Source of the DNA: Lineus longissimus
Lineage: Eukaryota > Nemertea > Pilidiophora > Heteronemertea > Lineidae
Direction: 5' to 3'
DNA: 64,000 nt
Assembly (NCBI RefSeq): GCF_910592395.1
Contig: NC_088323.1
Span: 2,850,001-2,914,000 of the forward strand
Shown: positions 42,201-53,447 of the stretch, in pieces
Numbering within the stretch: the first letter of the stretch is position 1
How the letters are laid out: every line of letters begins with the position of its first letter
Translations under genes and position numbers: made by a program
Notes under the pieces: generated by a model
The model's input: the letters and a program-made list of their open reading frames with translations, nothing else
Databases searched by the model: none
What the model was told of the DNA's origin: nothing

Positions 42201-42881
42201 TGTTGTTGTTTTGTGCAATATTGTATATGGTGCAAAACTAGAGCCAGCCAATCAGGAAATGCCCTCTAGTTCCGTTCCTTATAGCTTGGAACACATTCCT
42301 CACAGGAAGGTCAACCGTCCCCCGGGAGTCACATGAAGCGTATCAGTTACAATTCTAAATTATCAAATGATAAATAGGAATATATCTGATGGAATTATAT
42401 GATCAAAACGTCGGATACGTAAGGTAATTTGAGATAAATCTCATAGATTAGATCCGTCTCGTTCCGATTACAGACTGCAGTGATTGTACATGGATACCAT
42501 GGGAGACGCTGAGCTGTAATTGAAAATGCACGTTTTTATGTTAACAATAGACTTTTTCATAAATACCACTGTCCTTTCGACAGCTGTTGGCCCGACCTGC
42601 TAGGCCGATTTCTTCAAAACTTCTTTTTTTCAATCTAATTATTGGACCCAACTCAATATCCTGGAAAAACTTCTTTATTGGAGCCATTATAGATTGAGGG
42701 GGGATCATGGGGGGGGGGGGGAGAGTCTAGACAGGGGCTGATTTCTTTTCTAATGGATATTTTTAGATGAAACTTGACACATTTGTAGATATTCACGAAA
42801 AAAGTAAACTGAAAAGAATACTGCAACGTAAGTGTATTGTTTAAATCATCGCAAATCTTCCCAATCGGCATGATTTTCTGG
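42201..42881. other. Intergenic, nothing seen except a homopolymer
   Basis: No gene. A G run of about 11 lies at about 42711-42721, a likely polymorphic or error-prone site. Confidence 0.4.
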
Positions 42882-43056
42882 TGCCGGTGTAGAAGTTTAA
42901 AATGTCCTAGGATAGATTGCCCGGGAAACAAAGGATTCTATTATGCGCTTCAATCTCTGAGCTATTGACGGTCAGGGTCTCTATAGAACCATATTGCAGA
43001 ATACAATAGGGCCGGACACTTTTTCCAGGGGGGCATTTGTTACTGTTACACCGGCA
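42882..43056. mobile_element. MITE-like element with ccggtgta termini (about 175 bp)
   Basis: The left end is tgccggtgtagaagtttaaa and the inverted right end is tgccggtgtaacagtaacaa. The outer ten bases are identical and the next sixteen partly so. A second copy at 56473-56580 shares the left end (tgacggtgtagaagtggaaa) and the internal segment gacactttttc...ccaggggg. A lone end recurs near 31223. Dispersed copies with inverted termini and no ORF fit a non-autonomous DNA element. Confidence 0.55.
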
Positions 43057-46000
43057 TGCCAGTGGCATGTGGCATCGTATGGAAACTACCGCTAAGAAAG
43101 TATTAAAACGAAAGCTTCGGACTTTTGAATGGACGGGATCAAACATTATGTTAGCCATAACGTGATGATTCCGAACATGATGTCGGATTCCCTAAGATCG
43201 ATGTGAACTACGGACTGGAGACAGCCTGGACAAAGCGGGGATCAAGGCAATTCATATAGACGGGCTGCTTTTCGATGATTACCACCCCGGCTTCACAAAT
43301 GATGCTGGTGGGATGATAAGAGGGCTCAGTCTGTGAATTTGTAGCTTGAACATAAGCCTTGTGCATAAGCATGTCTTATACTCGCTGTATCATACTCATG
43401 ATCGCGTATGACACAGAGAATAACACATATTGATGCTTACAGAAAAAGCCCAATCAGATATAGACGACATTTCCATCATAAAAGAGATCAGTTTGCTCGG
43501 GACCAATTTTCATTGACTTGTGCCTCAAATAATCGCACCCCCCCTTATCTAGCCTTACCCGATCCCTCCTTATACCCCACCCTGTCGCAATCGACATGTC
43601 GTCTTTCCGTCGATGAGACAGCGCGCTGAGCGCTAATGTAGTTCTAAAACGGGTTAAAACGGAAGAAGCTTAATTCAATCTTAACATGAAAGCGGTGATT
43701 AGGACAGCATAAACTCCGTTTGATTCGCCAATCGATCATAATACTGTTCCGGCTCCTCCTGGTAATCGATAGATCATCACCGTAATCAATACAACAAAAT
43801 TTAGCACCTTTATAGCAACGCTTATGTTTAAGTTTTAGAGACACTTTGAAAAAAGGCTTAGACACCACTGAACAATGTTATGTAATATTACCAAGAGCCA
43901 GCTCACCTTATAAACTATCGATGGTGTACTCAAGACTCATAAGACTTTTCAATGAAATTCCATCCCGCCTGAGGATAATGTTCAAAGAAGCTGGTTACCT
44001 GTAACTACTTTGATATAGCACGCAGGCCATTGATAATCTGAAGCGAATATCCAAATAGTAACATAGGTAATCAAAACTGATTCGATTTTATCAGCTTGCT
44101 TACCAGATAATGTTGTGGTAATCCTGGCCTCTGACCTACAGGTAAAGGAGGAATGACATAGTATGATGTAATTATGTTCGCGGTCATCCACCTATTAGAT
44201 GCTCAGATCAAGATGTCGATACGCGGCCTTGGCTGAAGAAGCAAGGCAGGTAGGTTAAACAAACTGCGAGACGGGACGGAGATATAATGAAGTTTTCTCT
44301 TATTCATCTCTTTATCATTTTCAACTTGGCAAAAAGGACTTGATTATAGGGGAGTTGCATAGAACAACTTATACCGTGCTTTTAGATACACACGGACTTC
44401 TGCAGTGGTAATGTAGTACATAACATTCATAGAAGAAGATAAAGGCAATTCGCAGTTATATTGTTCCCTGTAGAGATGATATTGCAACCAGTTCCGTATC
44501 GGGCAGGAATCCGATGCGATCGCATGCTCGAGGACGATTAGGAACAAATGGACGCAATTGTATCCTTTACTCATGTGTCGTTTCCTTAAGAGGTCGAGAA
44601 GCGATATAATTTAGTACGTACGGTATCTGATTTACATAATTGGATAACCTCAGATTCAAGATCGGTCAAATATGTAGAATCTCGCCTTTCAGATAACATT
44701 CAAGAACTTTGTCATTCTCAAAACTATAAAACTTATTTCAGTTTTTAAGTCACGTATGCCTCAATACGATAAGAACACGCAGTGTCACTGAATACCGCAG
44801 ACAATTCGTGACTACTTTATTGTGATAAAAATGACTAACATGAAAGTGGCTCATTACTGATTTCTGAAGGATTTATCAGGAAATAGACCATCCATTTGAT
44901 ACATGAAAGTAATAGATTAAGGGAAATGCGTTCATTGAAGTTGATTTGGCATGGGAGGCTGATAATAAAGCACACCGTTCAAGGGAAGCTTGCTTGAAGT
45001 ATTTAAATTAGGAAGTGTTACAAACTAGAAGTAAGGGCCTCCAAAGCGCATTTTGTAATTAGACGCTCGACTTACAAAGGCGTGTCATAGCCAATTGACA
45101 TGACAGAGAATCGATGGAGAAAGTACTTTAAGAACAAGTTGTCAACAGTAAAGTTCGGATTCGACCATTTTAATGAGACAGGTCTGCAAGCTACGCAGTG
45201 CGACGCCCGGAGGTACGAAGCAAGTTATTGTATTTTATTGACAATTAGTTTAAACTTTCCCCGCCTCCTCCACAACTATGAAGTACTAACGAGTCCGACA
45301 TATATCTATGTCTCTCATTCTAGTCGTATTATAATCTGTTCCAATATCTCTTTACGAAGCTAGATTATTAAATTTCTTAACTGAATACACCAAAACATGA
45401 TCCTTCGTGTCCGGGTTCTTCGAAAGCACGAATCGACTATTCAGGAAAACTTACATATCATATGACACACCAATGAAACTAACTAGTATCCCTAAGAAGA
45501 CTAATTAGCTAATTACGATGTTTGCCGGGTAAATACGTTCCAGCATCCTTGAGTAGAGCGTACGCAACTACATGTATTACCATCAAGTAGCTGTCCGGTT
45601 TACCGTTCTTTGAAGTGTATGATGATATATAATGGTAATAAACGTATTGGTTATACTGCTAGTTAACCGAAGGAACAACGTGTTCTGCAATGTGTTGGCC
45701 TTGGAAGATGAGCTTCGTGGTTGGTACTGCCTCATTTTGCTCATGTTATATTTGAGATTCGCCAAAATTTAAAAAAGCGAATCAATATTATTCGCTTAAA
45801 CAGTAAGATATAACGCCCGCGAAGTAGTTAAGGATCATATGCAAAAACAAGCATTGATGAGCCGCGACGAAGAAGCAGCCCACACTATAACTATCTGATT
45901 GCCTCCTATACAAATCTTTATCCCGTTGAACTGAGAATATTTTGTCTTTGACGCTATAATAAAAAGAGAGAGCAACTTTCAAGGACGCTAACGACAATGT

Positions 46001-46902
46001 TCGTTTCGAACTAACAGCTCGAGAGTTGACATCTGCAATTTGGTATAATCGAGCTACAAAGCCCAACTCACTACATCGCAATACTCCACTAAACAAGGAA
46101 AAACTAGTAAACGACAATCTTACCTTGATCGCAGAATTCCTTAGTAACAATTATTAACAATCAGCGATCCGCCAGTATCCAAAAGATTTATTGCGATTTT
46201 GAAAACGTGTTCCGATTTTAAAATTTAAAGTGTCTACAAGTTGAAGCGCAACATGGTTCTTTGCACAGGTGAAGATTGGATTTTAAACGCGCTGATCCAA
46301 GAATTCACTGACAATTTGAACTTTATCCCTCTCCGTCTGATATTAACGAATATAAAGTTATCTCGCTTATCAAAAAGTATGCTGCCTCTTAAATTGTTTT
46401 ATTTTATCGATCCCTACAGCTGAAATTAGTCCTTATCGAGCAAATATTAATCTCGGCAATATTTCGAGTGACTTAAGTCCAGCGCGATGAGTTCAAGAGT
46501 CCCTTCAATCTTCAGCAGGTGGCGTAGATCCCACGATGCTCTGCTGCGCACCAGCGAACGTCTCTGAATGACCCAGCGTTCAGTTCGGTGCACTTTGTCC
46601 TTGAACTCGAATACGTATGTCAATGACGACTCGGTTATCCCGTATCAAATTTCAAAACTAATCGAACAAATCAAAAGACACACACGGCAAGAAAGGAGCG
46701 GGCTACAGATCATAAGCGTGCATGTCCGTTATTATCTCGAATGGTCTCTCAAACCTATCCTTGCTCTATCATCTACTGGAATGAGACACTCTATCGGTAG
46801 AAGAGCCTGGAGCGCCTCGATCAAGCGTTCAACACTTTCTCATTTGCATGACTCCGTTGATTCTTTATCATCAACAAATGAAGCAGTTCCAGTGTAAGAA
46901 AT
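43057..46902. other. Mostly non-coding; possible pair of tiny exons on the minus strand
   Basis: Nothing recognisable is present. Two very short minus-strand segments (44104-44135 and 43999-44037) each have AG acceptors and GTAAGC/GTAACC donors, with compatible phases across a 66-nt intron. See the finding for detail. The 120-codon minus-strand frame at 45788-46150 and the 109-codon plus-strand frame at 46568-46897 have no recognisable domain. Confidence 0.35.
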
Positions 46903-47537
46903 GTTTTCTATTCTAAAATACCTTGGTACCGTAAAGTCAACTTTTAAATGGAAAATGCATAAGCCTCGTTCTGAGAGTGGAGTGTTTTGGACACGCAACC
47001 AAGATGCTCTACCAAAGTTCCCTCGGGTTGCACTAAAATGTGGAACCATGCACACAGCTCACTTCAGAAGTTTGAGGCTCTCAAAACACTGCTTCAAACA
47101 CAAATCAGCCAAGGAAGCATCAACCACCCTAAGTTTTTTAATGAGCACTACACATATTTGCTGAGAAAAACGCTCCAAATAGCCCATTTGCGCGGATTTT
47201 AGCGTCACTTGAGCGAGCCGATCCGGACTTCCTATACGGGCTGCCGTAACATAATGTAAACAACGGCGCTACCGGCGCTCCGGGCAGGCGATGGATGGAA
47301 TTTGCCAAATTCGCACATATTCAAGTTATTTCGTGGCCTATCTTTTTAAGTTTGAGGTATTTTAGAATAGAAATTGAACCCTCGGCTTCGGACCTTGGTT
47401 GAGTTACCAAGACACTCTCGGGTGGAGCTAAAATTTCGTCCAAACCCTCGCCTGTCGGCTCGGGTTTGGACTGTATTTTAGCTCCACCTTCGAGTGTCTT
47501 GGTAACTCAACCAAGGTCCTCCGCCTCGGGTTCAATT
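46903..47537. repeat. Nested inverted repeats: 21-bp outer pair plus an 81-bp-arm hairpin
   Basis: The hairpin occupies 47372-47537. The left arm (aattgaaccctcggc through ccaaaccctcgcc) and right arm (gggtttggac through cgggttcaatt) are reverse complements over about 81 bp with few mismatches, separated by a loop of only about 4 bp. Its left base overlaps ggtattttagaatagaa, whose inverse ttctattctaaaatacc lies at about 46908-46924. A third, diverged copy of the arm motif (tctaccaaag...ctcgggttgcactaaaat) lies at about 46996-47043. This looks like a foldback or MITE-type element with rearranged internal copies. Confidence 0.75.
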
Positions 47538-47747
47538 CCTTAAATAGAAAATTGATAACATACTGTATAATAAAGTCAAATCTGCGTTGTAACAATAAAA
47601 ACCAATTGCTGCAAAGACTTAAGCAGGACTTGCACTATAATTTATTGCTGGCATAGGTTCTCCATCAAAGCGGCAACGACCAAAAAAGGCTCAGATCACC
47701 ATAGCCCGGCTATGAGATGCGATGAAAACCACTAGCCTAACATGAAA

Positions 47748-47818
47748 GCCTCGGTGGTTCAACGGTTATAAAGCCTGACTTCTACCTGGTGGTCACGGGT
47801 TCGACTCCCAACGAATCT
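47748..47818 (+). mobile_element. tRNA-derived SINE head (pol III A and B boxes)
   Basis: The sequence gcctcggtggttcaacggtt followed by cacgggttcgactccc contains a good pol III A box (tggttcaacgg) and a perfect B box (ggttcgactcc) about 38 bp apart. The acceptor, anticodon and outer T-stem positions do not pair properly, so it is not a functional tRNA. It is followed by a pyrimidine-rich stretch and a trinucleotide tail, the usual architecture of a tRNA-derived SINE. A decayed tRNA gene is the alternative. Confidence 0.65.
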
Positions 47819-47877
47819 ACTACATTTTTCTTTCTTTCCTTTCATTTTGTGGTTATTTATTCCTTCATGTACGTATA

Positions 47878-47960
47878 GTATTATCATCATTATCATCATT
47901 ATCATTATTATTATTGATAATGTTATTATCATTGGTATCATTATCATTATCATCTTGAAG
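47878..47960. repeat. (ATT/ATC)n microsatellite, probable SINE tail
   Basis: About 80 bp of imperfect attatc/atc/att units follow the tRNA-like head. SINE insertions often end in or seed such simple repeats, so I take this as the element's tail. Open frames through it translate to Ile/Met runs and are not coding. Confidence 0.85.
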
Positions 47961-50900
47961 AAAACCCTGAACCCGAACTTTTCAAACTCAGCAACAGCTT
48001 TCTGCAATCGTCCTAGCGTGGCAACTACCGCGGTAGCTCATTGATGAAACCAAGAACATTCCCTTCATCCGCCGATCCTCACTCAATTAAGAGGTATCTC
48101 CGGAATAATAACAACATCCGAGTGATACAAGACTTACAGGGGCCAGCTGATATCCTCAACCCTTTGAAGAGTTATATCGAAGGCGATCACTCATGTATAC
48201 ATGATTTCCTCGAATGAGTCATTTCGTGGCGCGCGATAAACAAATAAGTAGCCAATATCGTCGGCAATGTTCCGCGTGGTTAAGATTTGTAACTCCCCGG
48301 TGACGATGAGCAAATTTAGAGTCGGATTCCTTAGGAAGTACCCCAGAAACAATTCGAAGAAATGCCAGTCGAAGGACACGGCTAAATATAGGAACAATGC
48401 TATACCATATTGGCACAAAAGGAAGGAACAATGAAATGAAGGATGTTAAACTTGAAAACTGTTAACAACCTTACGAAGTGTTCTTACTTCTGTGTCAAGT
48501 AACAACAAACAAAAAAACCCAGGAAAACTATCAATTGTAGAATAATAAAAGATACGAAATATCGAAATTCGGTGCGAAGCCAAAAAACAGTACATGTCTT
48601 TCGAATCCATTATGGAACACATTGCCATGAATTAATGGTTTCTATTCATTCAAGAGAAAAAATGTCGTAATAGATCCGTTAGAAGACCGAGACGTGAGGT
48701 GGGATGCGTATAGATTACGGAAAGTGTAACCAGTATTAGAAATGTAGTCTAAAACCGATAAGTTAGTATCATATATAATTGGTGTTGCGTTACTAGTTAC
48801 TAGTATAATGATGAAGTGGGCTATACTTCATTGTGTTATCTACTCTTTCAAAGCGATGTATAATCGCGAACATTATTACCCAGCCAATTCCAAAACCTTT
48901 CTGGAGAACAAAAGTGCAGCCACAATCCAGCTCATGCAAGGACTTTGCAGGCCACTTAAGAGATACAAAGTGACATCGGCCGAACACATCAATATGTGTC
49001 GACGCATGCCGCGTACACATGTAGATGTGAACAGCTCCATTGTCACAGACAAAACTGACAAATAGCAAAGCTCCTCAAATTGATATGGAAATCGATACGC
49101 ACAAGTCCATGGCGTTCTTCCTGGGTGTCTCGAAGATCGATCTCTCGTGTTCTGTAACACTGGATTGCTTTAACGGCGTATGCATGGTTGTAGACGCTGC
49201 TTAATTACCATCGGTACAGGCGGCGCTGTTCTTAAGCGGGCGATGGTGTAGCAGGGCGGGATGCCCTGACCCCTAACTAAAGTTTGCAGGCAAGCTGGTT
49301 TAGGGAAAAGTCGTACAGTCGATATTCGAGGCGCATTTGCTATTGGTCTATCGAAGCCCTGTAATTGTAGTGTTTCTATTTTTTAACACGATCCCTTACT
49401 GCAGATATGTGTTCACGTCCATCTCGATGGAGTCCATTGATTGAATTATGGTCAGCAAGTCTAGACACAACATACCGACAAAAGTCAAGTTCTTAAACAT
49501 GTTCCAGGGCTGCGAATAGGATGGATACTTAGTACTTCAGATAACTAAATACAATGTAATGTCATTGATGGATTCTTTTCAGTAGGAGAGAAGATGCGCC
49601 AGCTGGCTAGCTCTCCATTGCACGGATAATAAACGTTTACCAACCATACGGTTCAGGGTAAGATTCGTGAAAGCGGGGCTCCTTCGATCTCAACCTTTGA
49701 AATACCAAAATAGCTGGCAGGGGTTTACAAGTTCGTCGGTGTAGCAGCATTGCTTTAACCATCGCACGGTAAAGTCTCGCAACAGAGGTTTTAGTTTTCA
49801 GTTAGTTTTGCATCTGCAGAGCCAACCTTCAAGCTTTAACTCTACGTTGTCGATATCGAGAAGTCCTAAAGCTAATTCAGTTCTGGGCGTCGGAAAAAGG
49901 AGACTGTCGAAAAAAGAACAGGTTCGCATGCTGCTATGGCTTTCCTGATTGTTGGAGACAGGTGTCTACCTCCGTTATCTTCAGAGGCTATTTAAATACA
50001 GAGAATCAAATTGATAGTCTAAATACTTGTACGAGGAACGAATTAGTTACACCTGCCGCTGGAGGTTGATCAAACTCTGACAAGTGGTTTTACTTGTAGT
50101 TTCTGTTAGTGCTCAGTTGATATGGCGAACCAGCCCGGAGGTCTCAACGGCCGGAGGCCAGGATCATTTAACCTTGGTTAGGTGTTGTTTCTCCAGTTAT
50201 GCTGTTTGGTTATCGAAATCAGAAGACTTTTACTGAGAAAGAAAGTGAAGAGACAAGTGATTGTTATTTCAAAACGACGCTTGTGCTGCAAACTATCACA
50301 CAGCCTCATGTGAAAGTTTTTGTTTATTGGCTTTCCTCAATAACCACAACGTATCAATCTACGAGTTCGATGTTAATGCAGTCATGAAAAATGCAATGAA
50401 ATGCGACCTGCGCTACAATATTAGCAGCATACGGTTTGTGCCGGTCTAGACTCCCATCAAAAAAATTTAAATACATGGTCAAACAGGCATGCTTACATAA
50501 GTAAAAAAAGTACCAAACATCACGATCAATGAGAAACCAGTTTAACCTGTTGTTCCTGCCTCTTCCAGACATGCCAAAATGCGAAACGTTCAGTTCGTTG
50601 CTGCATGATATGAAAGGAAATTCTTTCCTTGCCAAGATGTTTCGTGAACATCATAATATTTTGTCTACTTTTCCCGGTTGCTATACCAAGTCTGGATTAA
50701 AGAATCTATACTTGCCATTACCTATGAAACTACGTCGTCCATGTCCACAGCACTGGAGTCCCGTTTGATCAGAGAGAAAGGAGAACGACAATTTCCAGGA
50801 AGCCTGATTTCACGCTGATAGCGTATTATTGTACGGATGACTAATATGACCATTTTCATCGCAAGTCTAATTACATAAAAAGCTTAACGGAGCTTCCGAC

Positions 50901-53228
50901 CATTAGACCGCTCCTTAACGACGTGTTTGGAGCTTGAAGCAGGTAAACTGCATCGGTGGATCACTTTTCCAGAAATGGCCAAAATAAATCACGTATTTCA
51001 AAGAATAGGCGCCGCCCATGTTTTCCATTGGATGTGAATGTGTTGGATTCTACTGTACGTTATTCGCAGATGCTCTGCTTCACCGAGTTAAGATATCTTC
51101 ATTAGTTTCTGCGAAATCAACACAAAGGCCAATGCAATGATGAGATGACAGACCATCGGACACACTGGCGTCGTCTGCCCACTGGCTATCCCAATTGGGG
51201 TTCTTCAAATGCATCAAAAACATGTGCTGAACATCATGAAACGGATTTCTCGGTCGGTCCAACTAGAGTATTTGTGCTGGCTGTAAAAATTGCCATGTTA
51301 GTTCAAGGCGAGTTGCACTATTTTTCCAGTTCCTAGGGCAATGCGGTGACCGAATGTCGCGAAATCTCTAAGAGTGTTGGCAACGACTTTATTACGGCAA
51401 TAGAATTCGGATCACGTGTTTATGGCCGCTTCCAAACGTGCGAAAGAGGGTTTTATGGTGAACGCTTCGGGCAATTTCGTAGGATTTGTTTAACAGAGGT
51501 GTCGGTTTCAGCTTACGATGTTTGTATGTACTGTACCGATGGAAATTGACTAGGAAATAGTGAAAGTATGATATATTTGTATTTGAGGCCAAAGGTGGCT
51601 AGGTGCATTTTCATGTCAACATCTTCGACCCTTGAGATTCCAACACACCATGCAAACAGAGCCATACTGCCAGATGCATTTATCTCTGATATCACCCTGG
51701 CATTACTTAGAGCATAGCAGGCGGATAGTATATAGGACGAGACTGATCTCCAAAGCTGTGTCGAAGCTATTTGACCGGTTGAAGCATGGTTGGGTTGGAT
51801 GTATGCGTTTAGTGCAGGCGCCCCTCTACGAGCTAGCCACGACACAGTATTAATGTCCGGTTTGCCTATTACAGAACAACGAACTTGACCTGATGACTTT
51901 CTCCAGAGAATAAAAACAAACTTCACCTCGTTTTCGGATTCAATCTAAACCTATCTATTTCGTCATATGTGTGAAAATATAGCACTTTACATGTCTGTCT
52001 GCATAATTAGCTAAATAACACTTTATATAAAATGTATACGTACTGCCCCAGAACTTTCTATCAGTATAAACAAGAATCGATAAAACACCACTGATTTTTC
52101 TGCACGAGTCACTCTATTTTTTGTGAACTGAATCCTGATAAAGATAGAGAAATAAAAAACAACATTCAAAAAACTTGAACAACGTTCCATTAATTTTTGG
52201 CCAATTTGAATGCCATCAGGTCATTGAGGATACTATAGAGTATAATCCACCATTCACATTATTCTCGTTTCCCTGTGGGGTTTTCTTTCTAGCTACTATG
52301 ACATGAATTGAATAAGAATAAGAATGAACCATGAAAAGGCCAACAATATCGAGAGAATATCGTTTCGCGCGAGTAAATGCTTCTTCGACATTCACGATAA
52401 CCCACCACTTAGCAAACCATCAGGCACTGAGTATTTCTACCTTCTAACATGCCAAGGTAACAAAAAAGGTGCAATAAAACGGCGGTGATTGAATGTATCA
52501 AGCGTATACTCTCCTGAATGAAATTCTCTCTTTACACGAACAGTCAACGCGATATCTCGCAGAGAATCAAACCTGCTGTAGATTTTGATCTGGGCTCCGA
52601 CCAGGCTCAGCTTCGAAGCTACTTTCGTTCGGCAGAGTCTGAATAATTCTCTCCTTTCGGTAATGACAGCGACCATACACGCTTTCATATCGCACACCAC
52701 TTATGAATACTAGCCGAATTCACCTGCAAACGCCCCCCTATTGTCGAAATTCGGTACCTACATGTAGTGCTAGTTCAGATGGTGTATTCCTAGTCTATAT
52801 AAATACTCGCTAATATGGAACCAACCCTACCGCTCTACGCGTTAATAAGATTCATATAAAAACATACTGAATTTACAAAAAGCTCGCTGATATGTTTTTG
52901 CTAAAAGGTAAAACATTACTGCTAATAATAATTCAATTTGCCGTGAAGAATTAGGAGAAAACCAAAAAAACATCACTTGTGTGTTGTTCGATATTTATGG
53001 TGTCAGATTCTTATTTTTAGACATTTATCTGAGCCACGGACGTATCTGGCTAATTCAAACCAACTCGATGATGCTATGGCCTAACACCTGATTGTGCAGC
53101 AACACTTCGCGCTTTATCACCAAAAATAGACAAAAACTGAGATTTGTGTGAAATATAGTATATCTAAAACTATTAAGAATTGCAATGAATGTTTTTTAAA
53201 GGGTGGCCTAAAGTTTCTGGAACGCATA
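47961..53228. other. Non-coding, nothing firm seen
   Basis: There is no recognisable gene. Overlapping short open frames at 48793-49160 (both strands), 50354-50768 and 51513-51926 lack family signatures. The 52437-52700 minus-strand frame was considered as a P450 last exon and rejected. Confidence 0.4.
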
Positions 53229-53234
53229 TTTATT
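53229..53234 (-). terminator. Poly(A) signal of the P450 gene
   Basis: AATAAA on the minus strand (tttatt on plus), about 215 nt past the P450 stop codon at 53448-53450. It is the first canonical hexamer downstream in the direction of transcription that I noticed, giving a 3' UTR of ordinary length. Confidence 0.6.
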
Positions 53235-53447
53235 CATTTGTTTTGATTTTATAACTTAGTGTTTTTTCCCTACAAGGACTATTTCATAACCATGACGCAC
53301 ATTTACAAAAAAACATGATTTAGCTTCCAAAGATAACAGGCAATTTGAGGAGTTTACAGTTCGTTATCCATTATTTGATTGATAAAGTAAGAATGATCCG
53401 AACCGCAGTTTTATCTACAGAGCCCAACTTCAAACCTTACGAAATCC

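Noticed and set aside
42000-42251. Poly-Gln and poly-Asn/Ser open frames on the minus strand
   Set aside because: They are translations of the TTG/CTG microsatellite without any conserved flanking protein or splice support.
47748-47818. Functional tRNA gene
   Set aside because: A and B boxes are present, but the T-stem has only three pairs and the acceptor stem does not pair; a SINE head fits better.
47759-48044. Ile/Met-rich frames
   Set aside because: Translations of the ATT/ATC microsatellite.
51080-51336. Possible C-type lectin fragment (YPNWGSSNAS...CAEH)
   Set aside because: Only a loose W/C pattern; the conserved lectin motifs are absent and both strands are open.
52437-52700. Minus-strand frame (TKVASKLSLVGAQIKIYSRF) considered as the P450 C-terminal exon
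   Set aside because: Its phase does not match the heme exon, and the true C-terminal exon at 53448-53591 joins perfectly in phase 0.
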